This document shows, piece after piece, positions 21,756 to 31,257 of a DNA stretch of 64,000 bases (positions are counted from its first letter, which is position 1; the number at the start of each line of letters is the position of its first letter). The translations under genes and the position numbers were made by a program. The DNA is from Minwuia thermotolerans (GTDB taxonomy: Bacteria > Pseudomonadota > Alphaproteobacteria > Minwuiales > Minwuiaceae). The stretch lies in the NCBI RefSeq assembly GCF_002924445.1, contig NZ_PIGG01000023.1:1-64000 (forward strand). Reading direction: 5' to 3'. A model generated the notes under the pieces. It saw only the letters and a list, made by a program, of their open reading frames with translations. It did no database searches and was not told where the DNA came from.

Positions 21756-23561
21756 TTGGCCATTCGCCGCCTGCCCGAGACCACCGTCAACCGCATCGCC
21801 GCCGGCGAGGTGATCGAGCGGCCGGCCAGCGCGGTCAAGGAACTGGTGGAGAACAGCCTCGATGCCGGCGCGCGCCGCGTCGACATCGTGCTGCGCGACG
21901 GCGGCCGGTCGCTGATCTCCGTCGATGACGACGGCGCCGGCATGGACCGCGACGACCTGCAGCTCGCCATCGAACGCCATGCCACCTCCAAGCTGATGGA
22001 CGACGACCTGCTGGCCATCGCCCAGTTCGGCTTCCGGGGCGAGGCCCTTCCCTCGATCGGCGCGGTCTCACGCCTCGCGATCGAGAGCCGCGCCGCCGGC
22101 CTGGATACGGGCTGGTCCATCACGGTCGACGGCGGCCGGGTCGGCGAGGCGAAGCCCGCGCCGCGCGCCGCCGGCACCCGTGTCGAGGCGCGGGATCTGT
22201 TCTACGCGACGCCGGCGCGGCTGAAGTTCCTCAAGACCGACCGGGCCGAGTTCGGCGCCACCCTCGACACCATCAAGCGACTCGCCATGGCGCATCCCGA
22301 GGTGGGCTTCACCCTGAAGGACGGCGAGCGAACGGCCTTCACCGCTTCCGCCGAACAGGGCGAATTGCCGGACCGGCGCGCGGCGCGTCTCGGCCGCGTC
22401 ATGGGCCGCGACTTCATCGACAATGCACTGGCGATCGAGGCCGAGCGCGAGGGCGTCCGGCTGACCGGCCTCGCCGCAGTGCCGACCTACAATCGCGGCA
22501 ACTCGATGCAGCAGTACATGTTCGTCAACGGCCGGCCGGTACGCGACAAGCTGTTCGTCGGCGCGGTGCGCGGCGCCTATCACGACTTCCTCTCCGGCGG
22601 CCGCCATCCGGTCGTCGCGCTGTTTCTGGAGATCGAGCCGCACGCGGTGGACGTCAACGTGCACCCGGCCAAGGCCGAAGTCCGTTTCCGTCAGCCCGGC
22701 GTGGTGCGCGGCCTGATCGTCGGCGCGCTGCGCTCGGCTCTGGCGGAAGCCGGCCACCGTGCTTCCACGACAGTCGCGGGCGCGGCGCTCGGCGCCTTCC
22801 GGCCGGCTTCCGCGCCGGCATCGCGGGAGCTGTTCTCCCGGCATCCCGCCGCCTATGCCGCCCAAGTCCGGCCGCAACCCGCGGCGATGGAAGCGGCGGC
22901 GCGCTGGCAGGCGCCTTCGCCGGACGATCTCGCGCCGCCAAGTGCAGCGCGCGTGGCGGAGGCGAACGAGAACGATTCCGACTATCCCCTCGGCGTCGCC
23001 CGCGCGCAGCTGCACGAAACCTACATCGTCGCGCAGACGGGCGACGGCATCGTCATCGTCGATCAGCACGCCGCGCACGAGCGCCTGGTCTACGAACGCA
23101 TGAAACGGCAGATGGCCGAGAGCGGTGTCGCCCGTCAGGGCCTGCTGCTGCCCGAGGTCGTGGAGATGGACGAGACCAGCGCCGACCGGCTGGAAGCGCG
23201 CGCCGGCGAGATGGCGGAACTCGGGCTGGTCTACGAGCGCTTCGGCGCCACCGCCGTGGTGGTCCGCGAGACTCCCGCCCTGCTCGGCCGCTGCGCCGTG
23301 CGCGGCCTGATCCTCGACCTCGCCGACGAACTGGCGGAGCTGGAGACAGCCAACGGGGTGAAGGACCGGCTGGAGGAAATCTGCGCCACCATGGCCTGCC
23401 ACGGCTCGGTCCGCTCGGGCCGGCGGCTGGCCGGCGAGGAAATGGACGCCCTGCTCCGCGAAATGGAACGCACGCCCCATTCGGGCCAGTGCAATCACGG
23501 CCGCCCGACCTATGTCGAACTCAAGCTCGCCGACATCGAGCGCCTGTTCGGGCGGCGCTAG
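21756..23561 (+). CDS. mutL: DNA mismatch repair protein MutL
   Basis: 601 residues, TTG start with AGGAA 9 nt upstream. The N-terminal GHKL ATPase shows [35 protein letters not shown] and [13 protein letters not shown]; the transducer domain has [11 protein letters not shown]. The C-terminal dimerisation domain contains the [13 protein letters not shown] segment and ends with [18 protein letters not shown](x)2E(x)4E-like element ([12 protein letters not shown]) is visible, suggesting the endonuclease type found in bacteria without MutH. Its TAG stop shares a CTAG tetramer with the convergent dehydrogenase gene. Confidence 0.96.
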   Translation: MAIRRLPETTVNRIAAGEVIERPASAVKELVENSLDAGARRVDIVLRDGGRSLISVDDDGAGMDRDDLQLAIERHATSKLMDDDLLAIAQFGFRGEALPSIGAVSRLAIESRAAGLDTGWSITVDGGRVGEAKPAPRAAGTRVEARDLFYATPARLKFLKTDRAEFGATLDTIKRLAMAHPEVGFTLKDGERTAFTASAEQGELPDRRAARLGRVMGRDFIDNALAIEAEREGVRLTGLAAVPTYNRGNSMQQYMFVNGRPVRDKLFVGAVRGAYHDFLSGGRHPVVALFLEIEPHAVDVNVHPAKAEVRFRQPGVVRGLIVGALRSALAEAGHRASTTVAGAALGAFRPASAPASRELFSRHPAAYAAQVRPQPAAMEAAARWQAPSPDDLAPPSAARVAEANENDSDYPLGVARAQLHETYIVAQTGDGIVIVDQHAAHERLVYERMKRQMAESGVARQGLLLPEVVEMDETSADRLEARAGEMAELGLVYERFGATAVVVRETPALLGRCAVRGLILDLADELAELETANGVKDRLEEICATMACHGSVRSGRRLAGEEMDALLREMERTPHSGQCNHGRPTYVELKLADIERLFGRR

Positions 23562-24703
23562 AGAAACGTCGCGTCGGTGGGCAGGCCAAAAGCGACGCGG
23601 CCGGTCAACTCCCAGGTCGCCGGATTGACCATCATGTGCTGGGTCATGACGTGCGCGTCGCGGAAGCGGCGCTGCAGCGGCGACTTGAGATAGACGGAAT
23701 CCCCGCCGGCCAGGTCGTACATGACCCGCGCCACGTCGGCCGATGTCCGGGTGGCGTGCGTCGCCGCCAGCCGCAGATCGGCGCGGGCTTCCACGTCGAG
23801 ATCGTCGCCCGCCTCGGCCAGGGTCCAGGCGCGGCCCACCGCGTCCTCCATGAAGGCCGATGCGCCGCCCAGCTTCGCCCGCGCCTGCGCCAGTTCGGAC
23901 TGGGCGTAGCCGCGTTCGGCCAGCGTGCGCCCGCCGCCGGTCGGCTTCTTCGACGCCGCCAGGGCGACAAGATCGTCCAGCGCCGCCCCGGCATTGCCCA
24001 GCGCCACCGCCGCGATGCCGAGCGCCAGCAGACCGAAGGTCGGAAAACGATAGAGCGCGCCGTCATGGGTCGCGACGCTCGTCATCATCGAGACCGCGCG
24101 CGCTTCGGGCACGAAGATGTCTTCGACCGCCATGTCGCCCGAGCCGGTGCCCTTCAGACCATGACTCATCCAGGTGTCGATCAGTTCCGCCTCGGCGGCG
24201 GGAAAGATCATCATCCGCGAATCCGGCGCGCCGTTGGGCAGCTTCGCGATGCCGTCGCCCTCCCGGATCACCGCGCCGCCGGACAGCCAGGTGCAATTGG
24301 CGCTGCCGCTGGCCCAGGCCCAGCGTCCGGTCAGCCGATAGCCGCCGTCGACCGGTTCGGCGCGGCCCATGGGCGCGAAGATACCGCCATAGACGCCCAA
24401 GGGATCGCCGTAGATCTCGCGAGCCGTCTCATGGTCCAGGAAGCCGGATTTGTAGGCCGATGTCGCCGCGATCATGACGCACCAGCCTGCCGAGGCGTCG
24501 GCGGCGGCGACGCGGCGCATCGCCGCGAGCGACTCCGAGACCGGCAGTTCCAGCCCGCCCAGGGTCTTCGGGATCATCATGCGGAATAGCCCCGCCTTCG
24601 CCATCGCCCGGGCGACGTCGGCAGGCAGCCGCCTCGCGGCCTCGATCTCGTCACCGCGCCCGGCGACGTCGGCGAGAAGCGCCTCGGGAAGGGTCATCTT
24701 CAT
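23558..24703 (-). CDS. Acyl-CoA dehydrogenase-like flavoprotein (HsaA/DszC type)
   Basis: 381 residues, ATG overlapping the stop of the upstream oxidoreductase (ATGA). The fold is acyl-CoA dehydrogenase: N-terminal [34 protein letters not shown] and a C-terminal domain with [16 protein letters not shown]. The pattern ([43 protein letters not shown]) is characteristic of the flavin-dependent monooxygenase/hydroxylase branch rather than true fatty acyl-CoA dehydrogenases. The substrate is unknown. The upstream partner is an MDR reductase in the same operon. Confidence 0.85.
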   Translation of the reverse strand: MKMTLPEALLADVAGRGDEIEAARRLPADVARAMAKAGLFRMMIPKTLGGLELPVSESLAAMRRVAAADASAGWCVMIAATSAYKSGFLDHETAREIYGDPLGVYGGIFAPMGRAEPVDGGYRLTGRWAWASGSANCTWLSGGAVIREGDGIAKLPNGAPDSRMMIFPAAEAELIDTWMSHGLKGTGSGDMAVEDIFVPEARAVSMMTSVATHDGALYRFPTFGLLALGIAAVALGNAGAALDDLVALAASKKPTGGGRTLAERGYAQSELAQARAKLGGASAFMEDAVGRAWTLAEAGDDLDVEARADLRLAATHATRTSADVARVMYDLAGGDSVYLKSPLQRRFRDAHVMTQHMMVNPATWELTGRVAFGLPTDATFL

Positions 24704-25731
24704 CGCTTCGCCTCCGGCTCGAAAGGGTCGGGGGCCAGACGGGCCAGCCGCCGGCCGCGGTTCTCGCCCCGGAACAGACCGGCGAAGGCCTCGGGTATCG
24801 ATTCCAGTCCCTCGCCGATCTCGTCGCGCCATACAATCTCGCCGGCCAGCACGTGCTCCGCCATGGCGCGCTCCGCATCGTCCCAGGGCAGATCGTCGAA
24901 CACCACCAGACCCTGCATCTTCAGGCGGTGGGTGATGAAGGCGCGGGTATTCTGCAGTCCCGGCGGATCGACCTGATTGTAGGCGGCCACCTGGCCGGAA
25001 ACCACGATGACGCCGTTCAGGTTCATCGACGGGATGACCGCGTCGATCATTTCGTTGCCGACATTGTCGAACAGGATATCCACGCCGTCGGGCGCGGCTT
25101 CGGCCACCGCGGCGGCGACGTCCATCGATCGGTAGTCGATGGCGTGATCGAAGCCGGCTTCGTCGACCAGCCAGCGGCACTTTTCCAGCCCGCCGGCGAC
25201 GCCGATCACCCGGCAGCCCTCCAGCCGGGCGATCTGTCCCGCCGCCGAGCCCACGGCGCCGGCGGCGCTGGTCACCACGACCGTCTGGCCGGACTTCAGC
25301 CCGCCGACACGCCTGAGGCCGAACCAGGCGGTCATGCCCGAAACGCCGAGCACGCCCAGCCACGGACTGAGCGGCAGGCGGCGGTCGGTGATGCGGCGGA
25401 TGAAGCCGCGCCCCTTCGAGACCAGATGCTCAGCCCAGCCTTCGGCGAGAGAGACGATATCGCCCGGCACATAGTCGGGATGGCGGCTCTCGATCACCTC
25501 ACCGACGGAAAAGGCGCCGACCATCTCGCCCAGCTTCAGCGGCGGGACGTAACTCGCCTGACCGGACAGCCGCGCCCGGGTGCCCGGATCGACGGAAAGC
25601 AGGATATTGCGGACCAGGAAGCGGCCGTCCGCCAGGTCGGGCAGCTCGTGGTCCACGATCTCGAAATCGTCCGGCGACGGCACGCCTTCGATGTAGCGCT
25701 TCAGCACGATGCGCCGCGTCTTCTGCCCCAT
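24700..25731 (-). CDS. NADP-dependent MDR oxidoreductase (prostaglandin reductase/CurA-like)
   Basis: 343 residues, zinc-free medium-chain reductase. N-terminal LLSVDPGTRARLSGQASYVPP is characteristic of the leukotriene B4 12-hydroxydehydrogenase/CurA group, and the nucleotide site is VVTSAAGAVGSAAGQIARL. VDILFDNVGNEMIDAVI also fits. These enzymes reduce alpha,beta-unsaturated ketones or aldehydes. It is the first gene of a two-gene unit with the flavin monooxygenase-like gene and is transcribed divergently from the VOC gene across 157 bp. Confidence 0.9.
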   Translation of the reverse strand: MGQKTRRIVLKRYIEGVPSPDDFEIVDHELPDLADGRFLVRNILLSVDPGTRARLSGQASYVPPLKLGEMVGAFSVGEVIESRHPDYVPGDIVSLAEGWAEHLVSKGRGFIRRITDRRLPLSPWLGVLGVSGMTAWFGLRRVGGLKSGQTVVVTSAAGAVGSAAGQIARLEGCRVIGVAGGLEKCRWLVDEAGFDHAIDYRSMDVAAAVAEAAPDGVDILFDNVGNEMIDAVIPSMNLNGVIVVSGQVAAYNQVDPPGLQNTRAFITHRLKMQGLVVFDDLPWDDAERAMAEHVLAGEIVWRDEIGEGLESIPEAFAGLFRGENRGRRLARLAPDPFEPEAKR

Positions 25732-25888
25732 GTCGCCTCCCCGGTTCGCGAGTCCAGTGTAGAACCTTGCGCCGGGACAGACGCAACGGATTCAACGACG
25801 GAAACAGTGCATTTCCCGCGCCGCGCTTGCTAGGGGCCGGGTCCGCAATCAGCTATGGTGCAGCGAAACACGGAAAAGGGAGAGCGTC

Positions 25889-26554
25889 ATGTCATTCGGG
25901 CGCATCGATCATCTGGCCTTCATCACGCCGGACCTGGACGGCACCATCCGCTTCTACCGCGATCTGCTCGGCATGGAGCTGTCGCTGGGCATCGGTCATG
26001 ACGGCTTCCGCCATTACTTCTTCCGGACCGGCGACAACTACGTCGCCTTCTTCGCCTATGAGGGCGCGTCGAAGATGAGGAAGAAGTTCCACGGCCGGCG
26101 CACGAAGGAGCCCATCGGCTTCGACCACGTGGCCTTCACCGTCCCGACGCGCGAAGAGATGTTCGAACTGAAGGACCGCCTGGAGGCCGCGGGGCTGGAG
26201 GTCACCGGTCCCATCGACCACGGCGCCTTCTGGTCGATCTACTTCTTCGACAACAACGACATCCCGCTGGAATTCGCCTGGAACCTGATGGAGATCGTGG
26301 AGACGCCGGCCGTGGTTGACGACGACCTGCCCGCGATCGTCCTGGAAGGCTCGGGTCCGCAGCCCGGTCACTGGCCGACGGTGTCGAACCCGACGCCGCC
26401 GGAGGAGATGATCGCGTCGAAGGCGGGCAACGCCTACGCCCTGCGCGCCGAACTCCGGAAGAGCGGAAAGGGCCGGCTCACCCCCGCCGGCGAGATTGCC
26501 ATCCGGCAGATGGAGGATCCACCGTCGGAAACGGAAGCGGCGATCGGACCGTGA
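25889..26554 (+). CDS. VOC-superfamily (glyoxalase-fold) protein
   Basis: 221 residues, preceded by AAGGGAGAG. Two beta-alpha-beta-beta-beta units form one VOC domain (residues 1-135): RIDHLAFITPDLDGTIRFYRD carries the first metal His, GFDHVAFTVPTREEM the second, and DIPLEFAWN the Glu. All three metal positions are present, so an active metalloenzyme is likely, but substrate is unknown. The last 85 residues are an unrelated acidic tail. It is followed by an NAD-dependent dehydrogenase gene 10 nt downstream. Confidence 0.85.
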   Translation: MSFGRIDHLAFITPDLDGTIRFYRDLLGMELSLGIGHDGFRHYFFRTGDNYVAFFAYEGASKMRKKFHGRRTKEPIGFDHVAFTVPTREEMFELKDRLEAAGLEVTGPIDHGAFWSIYFFDNNDIPLEFAWNLMEIVETPAVVDDDLPAIVLEGSGPQPGHWPTVSNPTPPEEMIASKAGNAYALRAELRKSGKGRLTPAGEIAIRQMEDPPSETEAAIGP

Positions 26555-26564
26555 GAGCAGGAGC

Positions 26565-27380
26565 TTGAGAATCGGCGTCGCCGGCTGCGGCGCCATGGGC
26601 CGGCCGATGGCGGAGGCGCTGATCGCCGCCGGCTTCGACGTCATGGGCTACGACGTCCGGCCCCTTTCGGAGTTCGACGATTTCGGCCTGCGCATGACGG
26701 GCGATCCAGCGGAACTGCCAGGGCGCTGCGGTGCCGTGATCTCGGTCGTGCGCGACGCGGCCCAGACCCGGGAATTGCTGGCGGCGATGGGCGGGCTGCC
26801 GCCGATTCTTGTGCTCTCGTCCACCCTCTCACCCCGTTTTGTCCGGACGCTCCGTGACGAACTGCCGGCGGCCACAGCGCTGGTGGACGCGCCCATGTCC
26901 GGCGCGCCGTACCGGGCGCGGTCGGCGACGCTCACCTTCATGGTCGGCGGCCCGGATGACGCGGTGAGGCAACTGATGCCCGCCTTCCGGGCCATGGGCG
27001 AGGAAATCCACGTGCTGGGAGCGACCGGCGCGGGCGCGGCGGCCAAGGTGCTGAACAATTTCGTCGCCGCGGCGGGCGTCGCCGCGGTGCGCACGGTACT
27101 GGCGCAGGCCGGGGCTCTCGGCCTGCCGCCGGAACGCCTGCTCCGGGTCATGCGCTCCAGTTCCGGCGGCACCTGGTATGGCGACAACCTGGAACGGATC
27201 GACTGGGCGGCGGAAACCTACGATCCCGCCAATACCATCGGCATCCTGGAAAAGGACGTCACTGCCTATCTCGACGCGGTCGCCGGAGACAGGCCGGCGG
27301 ACGGCCTGACGGAAGCGGTGCTGGAAAGACTGCGCGGCCTGCCGGCGTTGCCCGACCTGGACGATCAGGGACGGGTGTAG
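26565..27380 (+). CDS. 3-hydroxyisobutyrate dehydrogenase-like NAD(P)-dependent oxidoreductase
   Basis: 271 residues if it starts at TTG (LRIGVAGCG), which is the only start that gives a complete Rossmann motif GCGAMGRPMAEAL. The nearest ribosome-like sequence is GAGAG at 7 nt, so the start is uncertain. The substrate motif reads DAPMSGAPYRARSATLTFMV, and the catalytic Lys lies in GAAAKVLNNF. It belongs to the beta-hydroxyacid dehydrogenase family. Its 3' end overlaps the convergent carboxylase gene by 16 bp. Confidence 0.85.
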   Translation: MRIGVAGCGAMGRPMAEALIAAGFDVMGYDVRPLSEFDDFGLRMTGDPAELPGRCGAVISVVRDAAQTRELLAAMGGLPPILVLSSTLSPRFVRTLRDELPAATALVDAPMSGAPYRARSATLTFMVGGPDDAVRQLMPAFRAMGEEIHVLGATGAGAAAKVLNNFVAAAGVAAVRTVLAQAGALGLPPERLLRVMRSSSGGTWYGDNLERIDWAAETYDPANTIGILEKDVTAYLDAVAGDRPADGLTEAVLERLRGLPALPDLDDQGRV

Positions 27381-28930
27381 AAGCGCCGCGGCCCGGCCTT
27401 GGGCAGGGCCTCGATGCGGTGTCTGTTCAGTTCCAGCCACTGACAGAGCCGGGGCCGCGTCTCCCGCGGGTCGATGAGGTCGTGATAGGCGAAGCTCTCG
27501 GCGCGGGAGAACGGCGACTGGCGCTCCGCCATCTTCCGCTCCAGGTCCGCGCGCAGCGCCTCCGGGTCGGCGGCGGCGGCGATCTCACGGCCAAAGGCGA
27601 CGGCGACACCGCCCTCGACGGGCAGCGGCCCCGACTCGGCCGACGGCCAGGCCAGGACATGGGCGTGATTGCCGTAATGCGCCGCCGCGGCGACACCGAA
27701 GCTCTTCTTGATCACCACCGAACACCACGGCACCTCGCAGCTCGCCGCGGCCAGCACCGCCGCCGTTCCCGGCCGGATGGTGCCGGCCTTCTCGGAATCC
27801 GGCCCGATCATGAAGCCGGGTTCGTCCACGAAGGCGACGACCGGCAGGTGGAAGGTCTCGCAGAACTCCATGAAACGCCGGGCCTTGCGTGCGCCGTCGG
27901 CAGTCATCGCGCCCGCGTAGAAGCGGCAGTCATTGCCGAACACGCCGACGGGCTGACCGTTCAGACGCGCCAGGCCGACAATCTGACCCGGCCCGTACTG
28001 CCGGCCGGTCTCGAAGAAGCTGCCGCGGTCGACCACCATCTCGATGAGCTTGCGCTGGTCGTAGGCGCGGCGACGGTCCGTCGGCACGATATCGGCCAGC
28101 GCATCCTCGCAACGGTCGACCGGATCGTCGCAATCGGCGACCGGCGGCAGATGGTCGACATTGGGCGGCAGGTAGCTGAGGAAGCGGCGGATCTGGCGGA
28201 AGGCGTCGTCCTCGTCGTCAGCAAGATTGTCAACCGCGCCGCTCTTAAGGTGTACCTGCGGCCCGCCCAGCTCCTCCTTGGTCACGGAAACGCCCAGGGC
28301 GCGCTCCACCACCGCCGGACCGGCGATCAGGACCTGGGCCGTCTCCTTCGTCATGACGCTGAAATGGCTGGCCACCAGCCGCGCCGCCGGCAGGCCGGCG
28401 ACGGGGCCCAGCGCCGCGGCGGCCACCGGTACGGTGCCCAGCGTCTGCGCCACCGACAGGAAGCGATGCGGCTCCCCCACAGAAGAACCCACAGGACCCG
28501 AGGCGCCCTTGCCGCCGGAACCGGTGACCGAACCGCCGCCGCCTTCATGCAGGCGGATCAGCGGAACGCGATAGCGCAGCGCCACGTCCTCGGCATAGAC
28601 CGACTTGCGCAGCCCGGCAGGCGTGGGCGAGCCGCCGCGCACGGTGAAATCCTCGCCGCCGACGACGCAGGTCCGGCCTTCGACGCGGCCGAAGCCGAGG
28701 ATGAAGTTGGCCGGAGTGAAACCGGGCTTCCCGCCGTCTTCCACAGGTTCGGAGACGCCGGCCGTCCGGCCCAGTTCGGCGAAACTGCCCTCGTCCAGCA
28801 GCCGCCCGATCCGCTCCCTGAGGGTCAGCCGGCCCTTGGCGTGCTGGCGCCCGACGGCCTCGGCCCCGCCCTGCTCCGCTGCCAGTTCGCGCCGCCTTTG
28901 AATCTCGTCGATGCGTTCCTGCCAGCTCAC
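27365..28930 (-). CDS. Acyl-CoA carboxylase, carboxyltransferase subunit
   Basis: 521 residues from a GTG preceded by GGGGAGG at 8 nt; an upstream ATG 19 codons earlier has no ribosome site. The N and C carboxyltransferase (crotonase-fold) halves are both present: RLHEGGGGSVTGSGG and FGNDCRFYAGAMTADGARKARRF, with FVDEPGFMIGP. It resembles propionyl-/methylcrotonyl-CoA carboxylase beta chains. No biotin carboxylase or biotin carrier gene is nearby, so partner and substrate are unknown. Confidence 0.88.
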   Translation of the reverse strand: MSWQERIDEIQRRRELAAEQGGAEAVGRQHAKGRLTLRERIGRLLDEGSFAELGRTAGVSEPVEDGGKPGFTPANFILGFGRVEGRTCVVGGEDFTVRGGSPTPAGLRKSVYAEDVALRYRVPLIRLHEGGGGSVTGSGGKGASGPVGSSVGEPHRFLSVAQTLGTVPVAAAALGPVAGLPAARLVASHFSVMTKETAQVLIAGPAVVERALGVSVTKEELGGPQVHLKSGAVDNLADDEDDAFRQIRRFLSYLPPNVDHLPPVADCDDPVDRCEDALADIVPTDRRRAYDQRKLIEMVVDRGSFFETGRQYGPGQIVGLARLNGQPVGVFGNDCRFYAGAMTADGARKARRFMEFCETFHLPVVAFVDEPGFMIGPDSEKAGTIRPGTAAVLAAASCEVPWCSVVIKKSFGVAAAAHYGNHAHVLAWPSAESGPLPVEGGVAVAFGREIAAAADPEALRADLERKMAERQSPFSRAESFAYHDLIDPRETRPRLCQWLELNRHRIEALPKAGPRRFYTRP

Positions 28931-28994
28931 GCCTGACGCCTCCCCGTTCGATGCCGCGCGCAGCCGATGATGACGCGGCGCAGACAAAAGAAAA

Positions 28995-29016
28995 CCCGGA
29001 AGGCGGTCCTTCCGGG
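28995..29016 (-). terminator. Rho-independent terminator of mucR
   Basis: On the minus strand CCCGGAAGG-ACCG-CCTTCCGGG forms a 9-bp stem with a 4-nt loop followed by TTTTCTTTTG. It lies about 40 bp after the mucR stop and in front of the carboxyltransferase start. Confidence 0.85.
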
Positions 29017-29054
29017 GTCGGTTCCATCAGGTTGTCGGGCTGACCCGCGCCGGG

Positions 29055-29495
29055 TCAGGCCTTGGCGCGGCGGCGTCCGCCCCGGCCGAGGCCGATCGCC
29101 TTGGCCATCTCGGCGCGCTTCTTGGCGTAGTTCGGCGCCACCATCGGGTAGTCGGACGGCAGGTTCCACTTCGCCCGGTATTCTTCGGGCGACATGTCGA
29201 AGTTGGTGCGCAGATAGCGCTTCAGCATCTTCAGCTTCTTGCCGTCTTCCAGACAGATCAGGTAGTCGGGCGTGATCGAACGCCGAATGCTGACCGCCGG
29301 CTTCTGGTTTTCCGGTTCCGGCTCCTCCACCGCGGTGCCGGCGGAGGCCAAGGCCGCATGAATACGGCTGATCAGCTCCGGCAGTTCATCGGAAGGAACG
29401 ACGTTGTTGGAGACATAGGCCGCAGCGACTTCCGCCGTCATCTCCAGCAAATCCTGATGGGTCGGAGCCCCACCTTCCGCTGCATTCGCGTTCAT
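29055..29495 (-). CDS. mucR: MucR/Ros family transcriptional regulator with degenerate zinc finger
   Basis: 146 residues, AGGAGT ribosome site. MucR proteins are H-NS-like alphaproteobacterial regulators that oligomerise through the N-terminus and bind AT-rich DNA through a C-terminal zinc finger. The C-terminal block is clear: [36 protein letters not shown] and [18 protein letters not shown]. Of the usual ligand positions Cys81 is kept, the second is Asp84, and the two His positions are Tyr94 and Asn98, so zinc binding is doubtful. The N-terminal domain ([16 protein letters not shown]) is normal. It is monocistronic with its own terminator. Confidence 0.93.
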   Translation of the reverse strand: MNANAAEGGAPTHQDLLEMTAEVAAAYVSNNVVPSDELPELISRIHAALASAGTAVEEPEPENQKPAVSIRRSITPDYLICLEDGKKLKMLKRYLRTNFDMSPEEYRAKWNLPSDYPMVAPNYAKKRAEMAKAIGLGRGGRRRAKA

Positions 29496-29846
29496 ATCTG
29501 ATACTCCTGATTCTGGACCGTTCAGTCGGTTACTGGATTCGATACGTACTATGCGCCTCGAATTGCCGCGAACTTAACAGAGAACGCCAAGCACGAAAGA
29601 AAAAAATGCGGTTGAAATTCTTCCGCTGATCACATGTTGCCCGATGGTGCAAAACCCCTGCGGCACCTATGCTTGAGAAGCATGACACAGGCGAACTTTT
29701 CGGTAACGGAAAGCCACGGAGACAGAAATGACCGCCCCCGATGGGAACAGTTCCTCCTCGCCTTCCGAATCATCGGTGATATCCTGCGAATGACCGGGCG
29801 GCCCGCCCGGCCAGTGACGGTCCGCAATATTCCTGGAGGTCCACCA
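29496..29846. promoter_or_regulatory. Divergent regulatory region between mucR and the flavoprotein-MATE unit
   Basis: About 350 bp with locally low GC content (29560-29640), unusual for this window and fitting MucR autoregulation, which is known in other species. A perfect dyad ATGCTT-GAG-AAGCAT lies at 29669-29683. Two promoters must be present, but I cannot place the -35/-10 pairs with confidence. No RNA gene is recognised. Confidence 0.45.
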
Positions 29847-29921
29847 ATGTCTTCGGCAACCGGCATTGCCTCCGTCGCCCTGCGCCGGATCGACGCCATC
29901 GATTCCGCCTGCCGGAACTGA
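29847..29921 (+). CDS. Candidate 24-residue leader ORF
   Basis: A 25-codon frame including stop begins with ATG preceded by CTGGAGGTCCACCA, one of the best ribosome sites in the region (GGAGGT, 7-nt spacing). It starts MSSATGIASVALRR and contains Ser, Ala, Ile and Arg but no run of a single amino acid that would suggest attenuation. It ends 7 nt before the TTG start of the flavoprotein gene in another frame, so translational coupling is likely. No homologue is recognised, and expression is unproven. Confidence 0.45.
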   Translation: MSSATGIASVALRRIDAIDSACRN

Positions 29922-29928
29922 GCCGGCC

Positions 29929-31257
29929 TTGAGCGCCCGTCGCCGCGCCCGGCTTCGTCCGGCGGAAGACCTGAAATTCGAGCCCTATTGGTGGCGCGAG
30001 CGGGACCGGTCCCCGCCGCCCGAGCCTGATCTGCCCGAGCGTGTGGACGTGGCCATCGTCGGCGGCGGCTATACCGGCCTTTCGGCCGCGCTGACCCTGG
30101 CGCGCGCCGGCGCCAGTGTGGTCGTCTTCGATGCCGAGGATCCCGGCGACGGCGCGAGTTCGCGCAATGGCGGCATGTTCGGCGATCGGCTGAAACCGGG
30201 CTATGGCGGCCTTGCCCGACGTTTCGGTGAGGCGCGCGCGGTCGCCATGCTCGACGAGGCCTCCGCCTCCGTGGATTTCATCGAACGGCTGGTGATCGAC
30301 AATGAGATCGCGTGCGATTTCGCGCGCATGGGCCGCTTCTATCCGGCGGTGACGCGGGCGCACTACGAGAGCATGGCGGCCAGCCTGGAGGCAGAGAAGG
30401 CGGCACGGCCGGTGCAGGCGGAGATGGTGCCCGCAGACGAGCAGAGCCAGTTCATCGGCTCCCGTTTCTACGCCGGCGGGCGACTGCATCACGACACAGG
30501 CGGTCTGCATCCGGCGAAATTCCACGACGGGCTGCTGGCCGCCGCCCGCGGCGCCGGCGCGCTGATCGCGGGCCGCACCGCGGTGCTGGGCCTGGAGGAA
30601 ACCGACAGCGCCATGGTGCTGGAAACCAGCCTGGGCTTCATCACGGCGGAGACGGTGCTGATCTGTACCAACGGCTATACCGGCCCGCTGACGCCCGAGC
30701 ATCAGGCCCGCGTGGTGCCGGTGACCTCGGCGATCGTGGCCACGGACGAACTCGACCCCGACCTGGTGCGGCGGCTGATTCCGGGCGGGCGGATGATCGC
30801 CGACAGTTTCAACCTGCTGAACTACTACCGCCCCTCGCCCGACGGACGACGCATCCTGCTGGGCAGCCGGCCGGGCGTCGGCGTCGGCGGCGGGCGAAAG
30901 CTGGCTGACCATCTCGGCCGCCGCCTGGGCGAGATCTTTCCGGAACTTGACGGCGTCTCGCTGACCCATTGCTGGTGGGGCAAGGTCGCCTTCAGCTTCG
31001 ACGGTCTGCCGAAGATCGGGCTCGAGGGCCGCATCGGCCATGCCATGTGCTACGCAGGGTCCGGCGTCGCCATGTCCAACTGGATGGGCCACAAGCTGGC
31101 GCAGAAGGCGCTGGGCGACCTGGCCGGTCGAAGCGCCTTCGACGACGTCGAGTTTCCCGAACGCTTCTTCTACGGCGGACGGCCCTGGTTCCTGGGCCCC
31201 GCAATGGCCTGGTACGGTTTCCGGGATTCACTGAGCCGCCTGCGTCACGGCCGATGA
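29929..31257 (+). CDS. FAD-dependent amine-oxidase-like oxidoreductase (PuuB/DAO family)
   Basis: 442 residues from TTG, 7 nt after the leader ORF; no ATG exists before the FAD motif. The dinucleotide-binding motif is VAIVGGGYTGLSAALTLARAG, followed by SSRNGGMFGDRLKPGYGG and, near the C-terminus, GYTGPL and YAGSGVAMSNWMGHKLA. This order fits gamma-glutamylputrescine oxidase-like DAO proteins, which oxidise amines with FAD. The substrate is unknown. The stop overlaps the MATE gene start (ATGA), so a pair of enzyme and efflux pump is likely expressed together. Confidence 0.85.
   Translation: MSARRRARLRPAEDLKFEPYWWRERDRSPPPEPDLPERVDVAIVGGGYTGLSAALTLARAGASVVVFDAEDPGDGASSRNGGMFGDRLKPGYGGLARRFGEARAVAMLDEASASVDFIERLVIDNEIACDFARMGRFYPAVTRAHYESMAASLEAEKAARPVQAEMVPADEQSQFIGSRFYAGGRLHHDTGGLHPAKFHDGLLAAARGAGALIAGRTAVLGLEETDSAMVLETSLGFITAETVLICTNGYTGPLTPEHQARVVPVTSAIVATDELDPDLVRRLIPGGRMIADSFNLLNYYRPSPDGRRILLGSRPGVGVGGGRKLADHLGRRLGEIFPELDGVSLTHCWWGKVAFSFDGLPKIGLEGRIGHAMCYAGSGVAMSNWMGHKLAQKALGDLAGRSAFDDVEFPERFFYGGRPWFLGPAMAWYGFRDSLSRLRHGR

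Noticed and set aside
29634-29846. 71-residue upstream extension of the 24-residue leader ORF
   Set aside because: No ribosome site before 29634, and the sequence is not protein-like in composition compared with the leader itself.
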